A stretch of 45,093 bases of DNA from Poronia punctata (GCA_022579005.1 MU401719.1:1-45093), one strand, 5' to 3'; shown: positions 1 through 12,925, counted from the first letter of the stretch. The notes: generated by a model not told the origin, from the sequence alone. A program made the numbers and translations.

Positions 1-1425
1 TATTTATTAATTTTGCTTTTTTTTAATTAGCTTTTATTACTTTAATAGCTTTAACTTTTGCTTTAAGCTTTAAATTATATTTAAGTTTAAACTTAGTAAA
101 GTTTTTATATTTTAAGTTTTTTATAAAACTTTTTTTTAAAGCTTTAAAAATATATACTAGCATTTAAAAAAGTTATAATAACCTTTATACGCTAAATATA
201 CTTTTTTAAAGTTATAAGTATTTTTTTTAGTTTATTTAAATAAATTAGTAGTAGTTCTTTAGTAAACAGCTTTTTAGCTTTAGCTAAAAGTTGCAAAATA
301 AAAATATTATTTTTATTTTTTACTTATAAATAAAGTGCTTATTAATATTAAAAGTATATTTTTACCCTTTAACTTTTAAGCTTAGTTTTTTATTTCTTTT
401 TTATTAAATATTGCAAAAAACCCTTTAATTATTTTTATTTTTTTAAGCTTTTAATTAATTACTATGCGTACTTAAAGGTTAGCAGCTAATTTTAAATAAT
501 AAAGCTTACTTTTACATATTTGTTTTTTATATGTTTTTTTAAACGCGTTGTACTAGTATTTATATTTTTTGCTAAAAGCTTTAAAAAACTATTAAAAAAA
601 AATAAGTACTAAGCAACGCATTAAGTTTATATTGCTTAAGTTATAAAATATAATAATCCTACTTTATAATAAATTTTTTAAAATTTTTAGTTAGTTTTTT
701 TACGCTTTTTTTAACAAAGTTAAAAAAGTTTGCTTAAGCAATAGCTAGCAATATTTTAGTTATAGTCTTTTTAACTTTTTAAAAGTTATTATACTATTTA
801 TTTACTTTTTTATTATATTTTATATAAAAAGCTTTATAGTTTTTAAATATAGTATTACTTATTTAAGTTTTTAGCTTTGCTATTTTATTATTAAGCTTCT
901 TTTAAGCTTTAACGCTTTATTTATATTTATTTTTAAAAAATATAAATATTAATTTAAACTTTTTAATAAAATTAAAAAAGTTTATTAGAAAATTTCTAAT
1001 ATTAACTTGTTTATTTTTATTTAAAGTAAAAATATTCTTAGCTATATAAAACCTAGATTTAGTTTTTTTAGTAGTAAAAATAATAAGCTTTTTATTAAGT
1101 TTAGTAATATTAACAAGTTTAAGTTATTTAAGCTAAAGCTTTTTATTTTTTAAGTTAATATATTACTATAGCTATAAAGCTAAAGCTTTTATTTTAAATT
1201 TTTTATTTTAATAATAAAATTTTTTTAAGCAAAATAATTTAATCTTATTAGCTAATGCTATTATTGCTAAGTTGCTATGCTATTAAGCTTTAATAATAAT
1301 AATAAGTAATATAAAACTTTTAATTATTAAAACTAGCAAAATAGCTAAATTATATATATTAATTAATATATGCATAAAAAAGTAAAACTTCTTTTCTTTG
1401 CAAAATTTGCACATACTAAATAAGT
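1..1425. repeat. AT-rich RIP-degraded island, outer part
   Basis: The stretch is almost purely A/T with residual C and G mainly in AGC, GCT, ACT and AGT. It has no ORF of any length and no recognisable terminal repeats inside the window; it continues off the left edge. The composition matches the transposon-bearing islands further right, so I read it as another mutated repeat whose family cannot be told. What is seen is the composition; RIP is an inference. Confidence 0.6.
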
Positions 1426-1574
1426 AAAGAGAAACCCCTTATAAAAGGACCTTTTCCTTTATAGTAGTCCTTACTGCAGCTATATAACTTCTACTGTGTA
1501 AGCATTATATTAATTCCTGTTATTTTATAAGCTGTTAAATCTAACAACAAGCAGTAAATCCTGTGGTCACCCTA
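1426..1574. other. Short less-mutated spacer between two AT islands
   Basis: About 150 bp of more ordinary base composition (TC, CC, GG and GA dinucleotides are common here) separates the left AT island from the terminal inverted repeat starting at 1575. It is probably original unique sequence into which the outer element inserted, or the end of a less-mutated neighbour. It contains no gene. Confidence 0.5.
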
Positions 1575-3117
1575 GGGGGCTATTCGGTAGGATGATTATT
1601 AATTATTTTTATAAGGATAAGTTATAATTATAATTACCGTGTTTGCAAAATGACTTATAACTTATTCCTACTTTAAACGTACTTATTTAAGTCTATCCCT
1701 GCTTGTTTTATATACTAATTAAATCTTTTTATTTTGCTAAAAATATTAGCATTTTAATAAACAGCTTTTAATTTAATTATTTAAATTATATAATATATTT
1801 TTGCTTAGCCTTAGTGTTTTTTAGTGCAGTGTAGTAAATATAGCCTTATTACTTTTAAATCTAGCAAAATTATTAGGTTTAACATTAAAAACCTTTTAAA
1901 ATAGCTATAATTTAGCTAGATTAACAGTTTTTATAAAAAGCACGCTAGCGCCTTGTTAGCAGTGCAATAGCTATAGCTATATTTAGTATCTTAAGGCACT
2001 TTAAGCTTGCAATTTATATAAATTAATATCTTACAAAGCTATATATATAAAAGCTTTTTAATGCTAGTAACAAGCAATTTTAAAAGGTATTTTAAATATA
2101 AAAATTAATATATTTTGCTTTAAAAAAGTAGTTATTAGCTAATAGAGCCCTTTACGCAAGCAAAAAGCTTACTATTAATAAAAAACTAGCTATATTTTTT
2201 TATATAACTACTTAAAGCATTACTATTTGCCTTATAGCAAAGCAATTTAGCAAAAGTAATAACGCTATTTATATTGCTTTTTATAAAGTCTTTTAAGCGT
2301 TTTTAGTGTTAGCAAAAGTTATAATTATAATGCTATTAATAATTAAAACAAATTTTAAAATAGCCTTAAATTTTAAGTTTAACCTTTATTTTAAAAACGT
2401 TATTAGCGCTATTAATAGCTTGCATTTTAACGTTAAGATTATAAAAAATAAAAAAACTTATAAAACATAAAAAAACTGCAAAAAATATATTTTAATAAAT
2501 ATAATAGCAGTATATAACTTAAAAAAGCAATTTATTTATATATTAACTAGTTAAAAAAAAGTTTATAAATAACGCTAAGGTTTTTAGCTATATAACTAAC
2601 TTAAGCAAGTTAAAAATATTAAAAGCGGCTTTTTTGCTAAGTAACGCTAGATTTAGCCTAGGAAAACAAATTTTAATGCTTTATTAAAGTATTTAATACT
2701 ATTTTTAAAAATTAGCTTAAAATAGGTTAAAGCTTATAATAAAAAAAATTATATAACCTACGCTATAGTTAGCTATATATTATTATTAAGCAAGCGTTTA
2801 AAAAGCTAAAAAACATTTTTAAGTACTTTAAAATATAGCTAGCATATAGTATTAACGTATATATTAAGCTAATTTACGCTATATGTGCTATTTATAACTT
2901 TATAATTAACTATAGCAACTTTGCTTATATAAATGTTAAAAGTATATATATAAATATAAGTTTGCAAGTAAATAAAAATAATAGTACAAAATATAAATTT
3001 TTAGTATAAAAAAAAGCTAGCAGCATTTGTTTATAAACTTTAAATATAAAAAAATGTAAAAGCTAAAGCAATATAGCAGTTATATAAAAAATATATTGTA
3101 AAAAAATAGCTTTGTTT

Positions 3118-3280
3118 ATTAAAGGCGTTTATAGCTTAAAAATAGCGTTAAAAGCGTTTATAGCTAAAAAACAGCGTTGTAAGTGTTTTTAGCTAAAAAA
3201 ACAGCGTTATAAGTATTTTTAGCTAAAAAAACAGCGTTTATTGTATATAATTCTAGCTAAAAAACAGCGTTATAACTTAT
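3118..3280 (+). repeat. Degenerate tandem repeat, about 30-bp unit
   Basis: At least four to five head-to-tail copies of a unit resembling GCGTTATAAGTATTTTTAGC followed by TAAAAAAACA, with units of roughly 29-33 bp. It lies inside the left arm of the outer TIR element. A similar core (TATAGCTAAAAAAC) occurs just inside the left TIR of the second element near 16550, which hints at related subterminal sequence. Seen directly; function unknown. Confidence 0.6.
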
Positions 3281-4381
3281 ATACAACTTTAATAAAATTT
3301 AACGTTGTATGCAACCTTAGCTATAAACTACTTACTACCTATTTAATATTAAATTTACTAGCAAAATATATATAATAATAATAATTAATAAATAAATAAA
3401 TATTATATTTAGTTATAATGTTAAAGTTAAAAATAACATTTTACTTTACTACTTTACTATTTTACTACTACTGCTACTACTTTTATAAGCTTTTACTACT
3501 TTTAATACTATACTTTAACACTGCTTTTAATACTACTTTTACTATTTTTTTTTATTTTTAAAGCTATTTAAATATTTTAAAGTTTTCTAAGCTTATAATT
3601 ATGCTTTTTTTAGCTGCCTGCTTTACTTTTAACGCTTTTGCAGCATTAATTTTGCACTACTAAACGCGTTTATTAAGCTTTATAAGCACAATACGCGCTA
3701 TTTAAGCAATATAGTAGTTATACTAATCTAATAGCATAGCTAAAACTATAGCTAAATAGTTTTTATTTATTATAATATATTTAGCTACTAAATTAGCTTT
3801 ATTATTAGTTAGTATTTTTTTTTATAAGCAATATAAAGCTTTTTTAACGCTAGCTTTAACTAGCAGCTATAGTAGTAAACAATTATTTATTTAGCTTTAA
3901 CTATTAATTTTACTACTATATTAAGCTTTTTTTTAATAAATATAGCGCTAGTTTTATTACTTATTTTTTAAACCTTTAAAAAGGTTTAAAGGTTATTTTT
4001 AGCGTTAACTTTTTGCTTTTAACTAAAAAACTTAAAAGCTTTTTTAAAAGTAGACAATTTATTTTTTAAATCTTTAAAATTAAAGTTAAAGTTATACATA
4101 TTTTTGCTAGCATTATTATTAAACTACTAAGTATATAAACTAACTATAAGCTTGCTAGTAGCTTTTGTTTTTATACTAAAAACGTTTTTTATAAGCTTAT
4201 AATGCTTTAAAGTCTAGTTTTAAAAATAAGCTATGTTTTTATAACTTTGTTATATTATTACTATATAAGCTTAACTACTACTTAAATTACTATAAAAAAT
4301 AACTAATTTAAAAATAACTATTTTAAACGTTATAAAATATAGTTATAAGCTTTAAGTTTTTTTTTACTTAAATTTACTAGC

Positions 4382-4678
4382 TATAATAGTTAAGCCTGTT
4401 AAGTTAAGGTCACGTGACCTAGGGAATAGTTATATAACCTACAAACTACGTACATTATTATAAGGTAGGTCTAGGGTAGTACTAAATATTGCCTTTGCTT
4501 AGCTAGACTTACTTAGTAAAACAATTTAATTAGTTATATACTTATATTTTTAGCTAAGTATTTATATATAAGTAGCAAAAAAATAGATCTTAGTATAGCT
4601 AGTTTTCTTTTTTTTTTTTAACTTAAAATTTTCTATATAATATTAATATATAGTTATTATGCTTTACTAATTATTATA
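4382..4678 (+). repeat. 5' LTR (less mutated copy)
   Basis: Direct repeat partner of 10531-10828. This copy keeps the perfect palindrome GGTCACGTGACC (4408-4419) and more C/G than the other LTR. Where the two differ, this copy often has C or G and the right copy T or A, with a few exceptions in the other direction. They diverge almost only by transitions. Confidence 0.85.
4408..4419. promoter_or_regulatory. Perfect 12-bp palindrome with CACGTG core in the 5' LTR
   Basis: GGTCACGTGACC is fully self-complementary and contains a CACGTG E-box, the site bound by bHLH factors. It lies near the LTR start (U3 if the element reads on +). A role as the element's ancestral promoter element is inference; it is destroyed in the other LTR. 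Confidence 0.4.
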
Positions 4679-7600
4679 CTATTTTAGGTTTTTTAATTAA
4701 TTGCTTTTATATAATTAATTTACTACTTACTTTATACTTTTTACTAGATTTAGTAGCTAAAAAATAAGATTATAAACTTTAACTTAACTTAACTTAATTA
4801 AACTTTATATATATAACTAATATTTATACGTAATTAATTAACTTAAAACCTTATACGCTATAGTGTATAGCAAACAACTTAACTTATTATTATAAAAAAC
4901 AGCTTCTTTGCTATAATTAATACTTTTGTTTTTAATAATTTTAAATTAAAAAAAAAAAAAAAGGAAACAATTTTAATTTTAATAAAAAAAAAGAAAATAA
5001 ACTTAACTAATAGTTTAATATTACTAAGGCTGCAAACAACCTTGCTACTTTAGTAGCTTTTATTACTAATATAGCTAACTAGCTTATTTTTTTTACTAAA
5101 AGACAAGCTTTAGTACTTAACTTAACTAACTTTAATACTACAGCTTTTTAAGCTTTTTTTGCTAAATTTTAATAAATATAAAATAAGCTAAATTAAATTA
5201 ATATATAAGTTAACGTAAAAAGTACTTTTGCTAGCAACTATACTATAACTTTTAAAAAATATACTACTTTGCTAAGCAGTACTTTTAGTAAAAATACTTT
5301 TATTGCCTAAAGCTTAGCTACTAACTTTACTTTTTAGCTTATTACTACTTTAATTAATATATTAAACCTTTACTTTAAAAAAAAATTTTAAGCTAAAGGT
5401 TTTAAACTTTTAATTTTTAATAAAAAAACTAATAACTTTAATAATTAAGTTTAAATAATTGCTTTAAAGCTTAACTTTAATATATGCACTTTTTATAATA
5501 AAAAATAATAACTAAAATATATATTTATATGCTTTTTTAGCTAGCTTTAGTAATAAGTTAAAATATGTTTTAAAGCTTATAATTATAAAGTAAGCTTTAT
5601 ATATGTTGTTAAAATAATTTAAGTTTTTAAAATTATTTATAAATTAGTTAACTAAGTAAAAGTTGCTACTTAAAAGCTTACTACTATAAACTTTAATTAT
5701 TTTTTTACTTAAAATATTTAAGTTTATATTAGCTATTTTATTAAGTTGTTAGTTTAAGCTTATAAACTATACTTTTTAAAAAAAAAAAAGCTATACTATA
5801 ATATAAAAATTTTAATTAGCTACGTTTTTTACGCTTATATTTATAACTTAAACGTTTTTTATAAAACTTTTTATAAGTTTTTTTTTAAAAAAAATGCTTA
5901 ATTAATAAGTTAAAAACTAAAAGCAAAAAGCTAAAGCTAAGCTAGCAGCACAACTTTATAAAAATATAACTTTAAACTAAAAACTTTTTATTTTTACTTT
6001 AAAGCTTGCTATTTATAAGTAGCTATTTAAAACTAAAAAAAAAGTTTATTAAAAAATAATACTTACTTTAATTATAATAAAAAAAGCTATATAATTAAAA
6101 ACTATTTTTAATTTTAAATTAACGCTTTTTTTACTAAACTAGCAAAAAAAGTAAAAGAAAATGTTTTAATTAAAAAAATAGCTTTTTTAAAAATTACTTT
6201 GTTTAATAAATTAAAAAACTAGCTTAGCTGCTTTAAGTTTTTACAACAGCTTATATATTTACTATAGCTAAATTAAGTAGCAAAAATAAAATTACTAAAT
6301 TTAAATATTTTATTTAAATTTAAATTAATAGCTTTAAAATATAAACTACTACTTTATATAATATTAAAGCAAATGCTTACTTTTTTATTAATACTTTGCT
6401 AGCTTTACTACTTTATAAATAACTTAAAGCTTTATTAACTTATTTAAAAAAGCTTATTTAACTTTTTAATTATAAAGGCTAACTTGCTAGCATTATTTTT
6501 TAAATGCTAATAGCTAGCTTAAAAATTAATAGCTGCTAATTTACTAATTAAACTTTTTAAGTTATTAATATTAGTAATAAAGTTATTATTAGTTTATAAT
6601 AAATAGTTAAATACTTTATTACTTTAAATTATAAACACTACTAATTATTAAAGCTTAAAAAAACTTTATTTTTTGCTATATACTTACTTATAATCTTTTT
6701 AATAAAAAAAAACTTAATTATGCTAACTAAGCAACTTACTTACTAATAAAATGCTAATTACTAAAATATTAAACTAAATTAGTACTACTAGCTACTATAA
6801 TATAATAAGCTTTTTATTTGCTTTATTATAGCTATTATTTAACTTTTTAGCTAAGTTAATAAAAATAATTAAAAAGCTATTATTTTAATTACTATATTAA
6901 TTTAGTACTTAGCATATACTTAAAAATAAAAGTTTTTAAAACTGCTAAATTTTAGCAAGCTAATACTTATTAAGTATATAAAGTAGCCTTAAAGCTTATT
7001 AGCTTAAGTTAGTGCTTTTTTTTAACTATAAGCTTTATTAAGTTTTTTATAAATAAAAACCTAAAACATATTATTTAAGTATATTAGTTAATTTTACTTT
7101 AACTTGCTTACTTAAAAGGCTTTTTTTTTAAAAAAAAAGCTAATACTTTGCTTTTTTTCTATTTTAGCTTTAATATAAAATTAAAACTAACTAATAAAGT
7201 ACCTTTTACTAGTTTTTTTTAGTTTTAAATATTAGTTAAATATATTTTTTTTTTAAAAAAAACTATTAATAAACTTTTTACTTTTAGTTTTATTAAACTT
7301 TATATAAAGCTTTATATAGCCTTTATGCTTTTTGCTTTTAAACTAAAGTTTATTAAAAAACAGTTTTATATTAACTATTATTAATAAAATTATTACTTTA
7401 AAAACTATATTATTACTATTTTAAATATTAATAAAACTATTTTTAATTGCTATAATACTTACTATATATTAAAGTTTAATATTATTAAAGCTTTTTATTG
7501 CTTATAAATAACTTTATTTTTTAAGCATTTAATTATTTTTTATACTTATATAAGTACTTACTAGTAAAAGGTTTTACTATTTAAATTAAAAGTAAAACTA

Positions 7601-10530
7601 GCTTAGTAGCAGTTTTTTATTAATACTTAACTATAAGACCTACTTAATTAATATACTAGCGCTTATGCTAATAACGTTTTAATTTATTTATAAAAAAAGC
7701 CTTAATACTAAAAAGATTATAAAAAAGTTATTTACTACCTATTTTTTGCTAGCTTATACAGTAATATTAATAAGTTTTAATTTAATATTTAAAAAGTTAA
7801 CTACTTAAGTATAATTATTAAAATAAGCAAAAGTATTTTTATTAATTTAATTAAAACTAAAGCTATTATAAAATAAAAGTTTTTAAAACTTTATAATACT
7901 ACTGCTATTTATTTATTTTTTAGTTTTTATAACTATATTTATATATTTATTTACTATGCTAGCAAAGCTGCTAAGCTACTAAACTAACTTTTAAAAAAAA
8001 AACCTTTTATTTTAAGCTTTAAATAAAAAGCTTTTTTTAATTAACTTAAAAAGCTAGCTTATACTATACTAATATTTACTTTTTTTTAGCTAGGTTTTTT
8101 AACTTAAATAAAAGCTAATATATTTTATAACGCTACTAAAAGCGTTGTTTTTTAATTATAACCTAATAAAAAATAAAAGCTTATTAATTATTTTTTTAAA
8201 ACTATAATACTTACTAAGCAAGCTTATTTAATATAAAATAAAAAGTTTTTAGTTATAGTTTAAACTTTTAATTATTTTTATAATAAATTACTAAGTACTT
8301 ATATTATTATTTTTATTAATTACTAAGCTTTAACTTATTTTTTTACTAAATATTACTTAAAATTATATTAAGTAGCTTAGCTAAACTTTTTATATAAGTT
8401 TACTATTAAGTAAAAGTATTGCTTAAAAAAAAAAAAAATAATTGCTAACGTACTATTTTACAAAACTACTAACCTTTTTACTATTAAAGCTTATAAAAAA
8501 AAAATTAAATACTTACTTTAATTTTTTTAAAAAACATTATAAGCTTTTGCTTTTAAGCTATAATTATTTTTATTAAAGTTTAACTATTTTTTATGCTTTT
8601 ACTTTTAATAATGCTAAAAAAACTAAAGTTAGTTAACCTAATTATTAAAAAAAACTAACTTTAAAAACTAAGCACTTATAAAAAAAAGCTAATTATTTTA
8701 GCTATTATTTAAAATAGCTTAATATTTTTTTAAACAGCTTTAATTTAAAAAGCTTATATACTTAAGTTATAAGCTTATAGTAGCTAAAATAAAATAATTT
8801 AAGCTTTTTTAGTTAACTATTATTAGCTTAATTTTAAAAAAAATACTTAATAATATATTTATAATTACTAAAATTGCTAGTATAATAAAAACCTTTATAA
8901 TAAAACACTAGGCTTTTTATACTTATTACCTTTTTTTTAATATATATAAAATATTATTATAGTTAATAAAAAAAACATGCTAAAAAATAAGCATAGCTAT
9001 AATTATATATAATGCTTTATTAATAAGTTTAGCTACTTAATTATTATTATTTTAAGTAAAAAAACTAATATTGCTAAAGTACTAGCTAAAAAGTATTATT
9101 GCTACTTATACTAATTTTTTAACTTTTTAAGCACTTAAATTAGTAATAATAAAAAATAGTTTATTTTATAGCTAATAAAAGCTTTAAACATTTTAATAAA
9201 TACTAAATATTATTAAAGCAGCTTTAATTACTTTTAAACTTAAAGCGCTATTAAAGTTATTAATTATAAGCTAAATTAACATTTTTACTTTTATACTAAC
9301 TAATTTTAAAATAATTAAAGTAATTATATTATTGCTTTTAATTTTGCTTATAACTTATTATATTATTTATTATTAAATATAAGCTTTTTAAAAGTAGCTT
9401 TTAAAGTTAAGCTATATACTAACTTAATACTTTTAGTACTATTTAATAATATAACTAATAAGCTAGCTAAGTATATAGTAAAGTTAATAAAGTAAACTTA
9501 TAAAGTTTAAAACTTAGCTTATAAATTTGCTTAAAAAACTTAAAAATAGCAAAAAGTTTAAGCTAATAAAAAAAATAAAAAGTAAACTTTTTATTTATAA
9601 CTAGGTTTTTTTTTTAAAAAAAAGTTTTATTATAATAGCTTTTACTACTTATATAGATTTTTAGTAAGTTAGTTTATTTAAAAATTTTTTAAAAAAAAGG
9701 CTATAGCTATGTTTTAAATTTACTACTAACTTATAAAATATAAAACCTTTTTTATGCTAATTAATTATATAAAGCTTTTAATAACTTTTTACCTTAGCAA
9801 ATTTAATTTTTTTTAAAACTTAAAAAAATTAATAAAAAGCTTAAATATAAAGTATAGCAAGTTTTAAAATTTAAACTTTTTAAGTACTATAAGCATTTTT
9901 AGTACTAAATAAACTAAATTAAATATAATTTAAATAATGCTTAGTACTTTGCTAGCAACTTTAAAAATATACTAATAGCTTTAAAAAACTTTTATAATAG
10001 CTACTTTTTAGCTTTTAAACTTTTAATATATTTTAATAAATAGCTATACGCTATAGCAGTAAATATAATACTAAAAAATTATTTAAATAACCTTAAAGCT
10101 ATTTATAAAAGCAAGCAACTTATTATAAAATACTATACTTAAACTTTAATATTTTATAAACTTTTAGCTTTTATTTACTTACTAGCTTTACTTAAATTAA
10201 AAATATAAAAATAAAAGTTTAAATTTAGTTATACTATATTTAATAAATTATTTATACTATAACTTAACTAAACTAATTTATAATTTAATATTTTTATTAT
10301 AATAAAAAAAAGTTAATAAAGTATAAAATTAAAAAAAAAACTTATTATAAAGTATTTAAGCATAGTAAGTTATTAAAAATATTATTTATATTGCTATTAA
10401 GTAAAAAGAAATATTAGCTTTTAATAAAAAAAAGTATTAACTTTTTAAAAACTTTAGTAACTACTTTTTAAGCAAATAAAACCTTAGCTATAGCGCTTTA
10501 TACTTTAGCTTTAGTTTTAAAAAAAAGTAG

Positions 10531-10828
10531 TATAATAGTTAAGCTTATTAAGTTAAAGTTATATAACTTAAAAAATAGTTATATAACCTATAAACTACGT
10601 ATATTATTATAAAGTAAGTTTAAAGTAGTACTAAACACTACTTTTGCTTAGCTAAACTTACTTAGCAAAATAATCTAATTAGTTATATACTTATATTTTT
10701 AGCTAGGTATTTATATATAAGTAGCAAGAAAATAAATCTTAGCGCAGCTAGTCTTTTTTTTCTCTTTTTAACTTAAAATCTTTTATATAGCATTAATATA
10801 TAGCTATTATGCTTTACTAATTATTATA
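10531..10828 (+). repeat. 3' LTR (more mutated copy)
   Basis: Direct repeat partner of 4382-4678. The palindrome of the left copy is here reduced to A/T-only bases. It is immediately followed by the CTAGC target duplication at 10829-10833. Confidence 0.85.
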
Positions 10829-11699
10829 CTAGCTTAATAAAGTTTAAACTACGTTATAGCTTTTTTTTAAAAGTATAAATACTTATTATAAACTTTTTTA
10901 GCATTAAAGTTATTTTTACTATTATAATCTTTTTTTAGTATAGCTACTATAGCAATAAAAGTACTACTTTTTAGCTTGCTAAAAAAAATATAGTATATAG
11001 TACTTAGTTAATCTTTAATAAACTTAAAAAAAGCAATAGTTAACATTATAGTTTAATAATAAAAAAAGCTATAAAAGCTAGCAATAGCTTTATTTTAGCT
11101 TTAATTGCTATAAATATATAAGTAGCTAGCTAAGCTAAGCTAGCTAAGCTAAATAAAATTATACTAGCTAAATTAAAATTATATAGCTATAAAAAAATAT
11201 AAACATAATAGCTTTTTAATTTACTATTATTAACATATACTTTATAAACGTTTATTATATACTTTAAATCTAACGCCTAGCTTTTTTAAATCTTTTTTAA
11301 ATTACTATTATTTATAGCTTAAAACGCTAAATCTAGCTCTTTATAAGTGCTAATAGCTTAAGCTACTTATAATAGCCTTTTAACATGCTTTATAACGTGT
11401 TTTAAGCTTTTAAAATTAATATAAATAGCTTTATTTTATTTTTGCGTATAGCAAATTGCACTTTTTAAAAGGTTAATATTAAAAGTAGCGTATTATTAAA
11501 CTTTTAGCATAGCTTAAAACGTTATAATAAGCAAAAATAAAAAATAAACCTATTAAACAAGTTTATTTAATAAAAATCTACAACTATTATCTAATTAGTA
11601 AGGTTTTGCCTTATAAAAATCCTACTTATTAATATTCTTATAACAAGAATATTATAAGCTATAATTATAATTAATAATCATCCTACTAAACAGCCCCTA

Positions 11700-12457
11700 G
11701 ACTATCGCTGCCTAGGTAGGCCGTAGGCATTTTTATTAGCAAAGTGCAGGGGACCTACCTCTGGGCTGGCACCTGCCAAGTCCGGAAGTTAGGTGAGTGC
11801 CTAGAAGAGGTACCTATTACTACTCGTATGTAGATAGAGCCTGGATGGGTGCCGGCCTAGCAACTCCCCGTTAAAAATACTTGAGCCTTTCTCCATAGGG
11901 CTTAGTGTGTAGAGCTGACTACTTTACTTAGTGCGACGTGTGAGCTGAGAATTTGTGGTGTATAGTGCACACTGGTATGTCTCATGGGCAAGGGGTATAG
12001 GCCATATTACGTGTAAACTTGAAACTACTCGTACGTGTACAAGTACAGAAAGATCACGTTTCAAACCTACATACAGTCACAGGTATCACCGAAAACAAGT
12101 CCTAAGTTGGCCGAGGTTAATTCGAACTACCGGGTGCCAGCTGGCTGTATCTAACATCTACCTAATACCAACAGGTCCAATTTCGACGATCCTAGCGAGC
12201 CTCGACAGTGTCGGCCGATGTTGAAATCTAGCCGACGTCGTATTTTCGACAGCGCCCTCCTTCCCGTCAACCATCTACCACCCAACCCAGTTATTAGGTA
12301 GCATGTCTCCATCGTCTGTTCACCAATGGGCCTAGAAGAGGGGCTTGTTAGTAAAACAGCGGCGTATAAAAACCTCCAAGAAGGAGCCGACTGGGATTAT
12401 GGATATTCACCACACATTGATAGTTTTATTGGTGGGCATACGCTGTAGCGAGTTTTC
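11700..12457. other. Intergenic, no gene seen
   Basis: Ordinary base composition resumes directly after the outer TIR. Small ORFs here (the longest 89 codons at 11955-12224) lack family likeness, and I could not extend them with plausible introns. CCTAGG/CCTACC-type motifs are scattered. A TATAAAAA at about 12366 on + has no convincing downstream gene. Confidence 0.5.
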
Positions 12458-12792
12458 TTAGCAGACGGCGCCGCCGTCATTGCCGCCGTGGCAGGTCCCG
12501 GAGCCGCAGTCTCGGATCTCGGTCCACCTCCCGCCCTGGCAGACGACCTGTATCTTCGTGTTAGCACTAATATTCATCCCTGAGGCGTGCATACGGAACG
12601 GGTAGGTCAGCGTACAACCCCGGTTCGATCGCAACCGCAGAAGTGGCGGTCTCCGTTCGAAGACTGACAAGGACTGTTGGTGCGTCGCTGGTCACCACCA
12701 TAGCCGGCACCGCAGGTGTCTCTGGCCTCGAGGACGGAGGCGTTGACGGCAGCGGCAGCCACGAGAGCGAGGAAGGCGGTGAAAACTCTCAT
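12458..12792 (-). CDS. Small secreted eight-cysteine protein (effector-like)
   Basis: A two-exon gene: 12792-12616 and 12547-12458, with a 68-bp intron (12615-12548; donor GTACGC, branch GCTAAC, acceptor CAG). It encodes 88 aa. Residues 1-19 form a signal peptide (hydrophobic core FLALVAAAAV), then LEAR, perhaps a Kex2-like processing point. The mature part has eight cysteines (DTC, PC, FC, GC, VVC, RDC, GTC, AVC), giving four possible disulfides. The block FCGCDRTGV-VVCQGGRWTEI is only restored by the intron and matches the style of fungal small secreted proteins (CxCD..xVVxCxxGxW). A TATA box and a CA-rich leader lie upstream. It sits between two dead transposons next to a secreted hydrolase. 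An extracellular role, possibly at a host or competitor interface, is inference; no specific function is claimed. Confidence 0.8.
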
Positions 12793-12917
12793 TTTGAGGA
12801 GAGGGTATTAGCTGGTTTGTGAGGTGAATAGGTTAAACGTTGTAATGATTGGGGTGGTTGTGTTGTTGTTTGAAGAGAGTTGTTTCTGTTGGGCTCTTGG
12901 ACGGGAGGTCCTCGCCT

Positions 12918-12925
12918 CTTTATAT
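12918..12925 (-). promoter_or_regulatory. TATA box of the small secreted protein gene
   Basis: ATATAAAG on the minus strand, about 126 bp before the start codon. The intervening leader is rich in CA/AAC and short of G, as in many highly expressed fungal transcripts. Confidence 0.5.

Larger units (their letters stand above)
4382..10828. mobile_element. LTR retrotransposon, RIP-degraded, complete ends
   Basis: Two direct repeats of 297 and 298 bp (4382-4678 and 10531-10828) bound a 6.45-kb element. A perfect 5-bp duplication, CTAGC, flanks it at 4377-4381 and 10829-10833, which fixes both ends. The LTRs begin TATAAT and end ATTATA, consistent with TG...CA ends after C-to-T mutation. A purine run (10519-10530) just before the right LTR is a plausible polypurine tract. 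The interior has no ORF and is too mutated to show gag/pol order, so Gypsy or Copia cannot be decided. Strand is undetermined apart from the PPT position, which suggests +. Confidence 0.85.
1575..11697. mobile_element. Outer TIR DNA transposon, RIP-degraded, interrupted by an LTR element
   Basis: The ends are inverted copies of about 30-33 bp. The left end starts GGGGGCTATTCGGTAGGATG; the reverse complement of the right end reads GGGGCTGTTTAGTAGGATG; both continue into GATTATTAATTA. Differences are mostly C/T or G/A, as RIP would leave. TA sits outside both ends (1573-1574 and 11698-11699), within CTAG on each side, so the target duplication is TA or CTAG. Removing the nested LTR element leaves about 3.7 kb. 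A TIR with TA duplication fits the Tc1/mariner/pogo superfamily, but no transposase remains readable. Two separate elements facing each other would be an alternative. Confidence 0.6.

Noticed and set aside
1..11697. Mitochondrial insertion or centromere core as the origin of the AT-rich DNA
   Set aside because: LTRs with a target duplication and TIRs with TA identify transposons, and no mitochondrial gene or tRNA is readable. A pericentromeric position cannot be excluded from this window alone.
12458..12792. Frameshifted pseudogene instead of a spliced small secreted gene
   Set aside because: A 68-bp intron with GTACGC, GCTAAC and CAG reconnects the frame and restores the cysteine pattern exactly.
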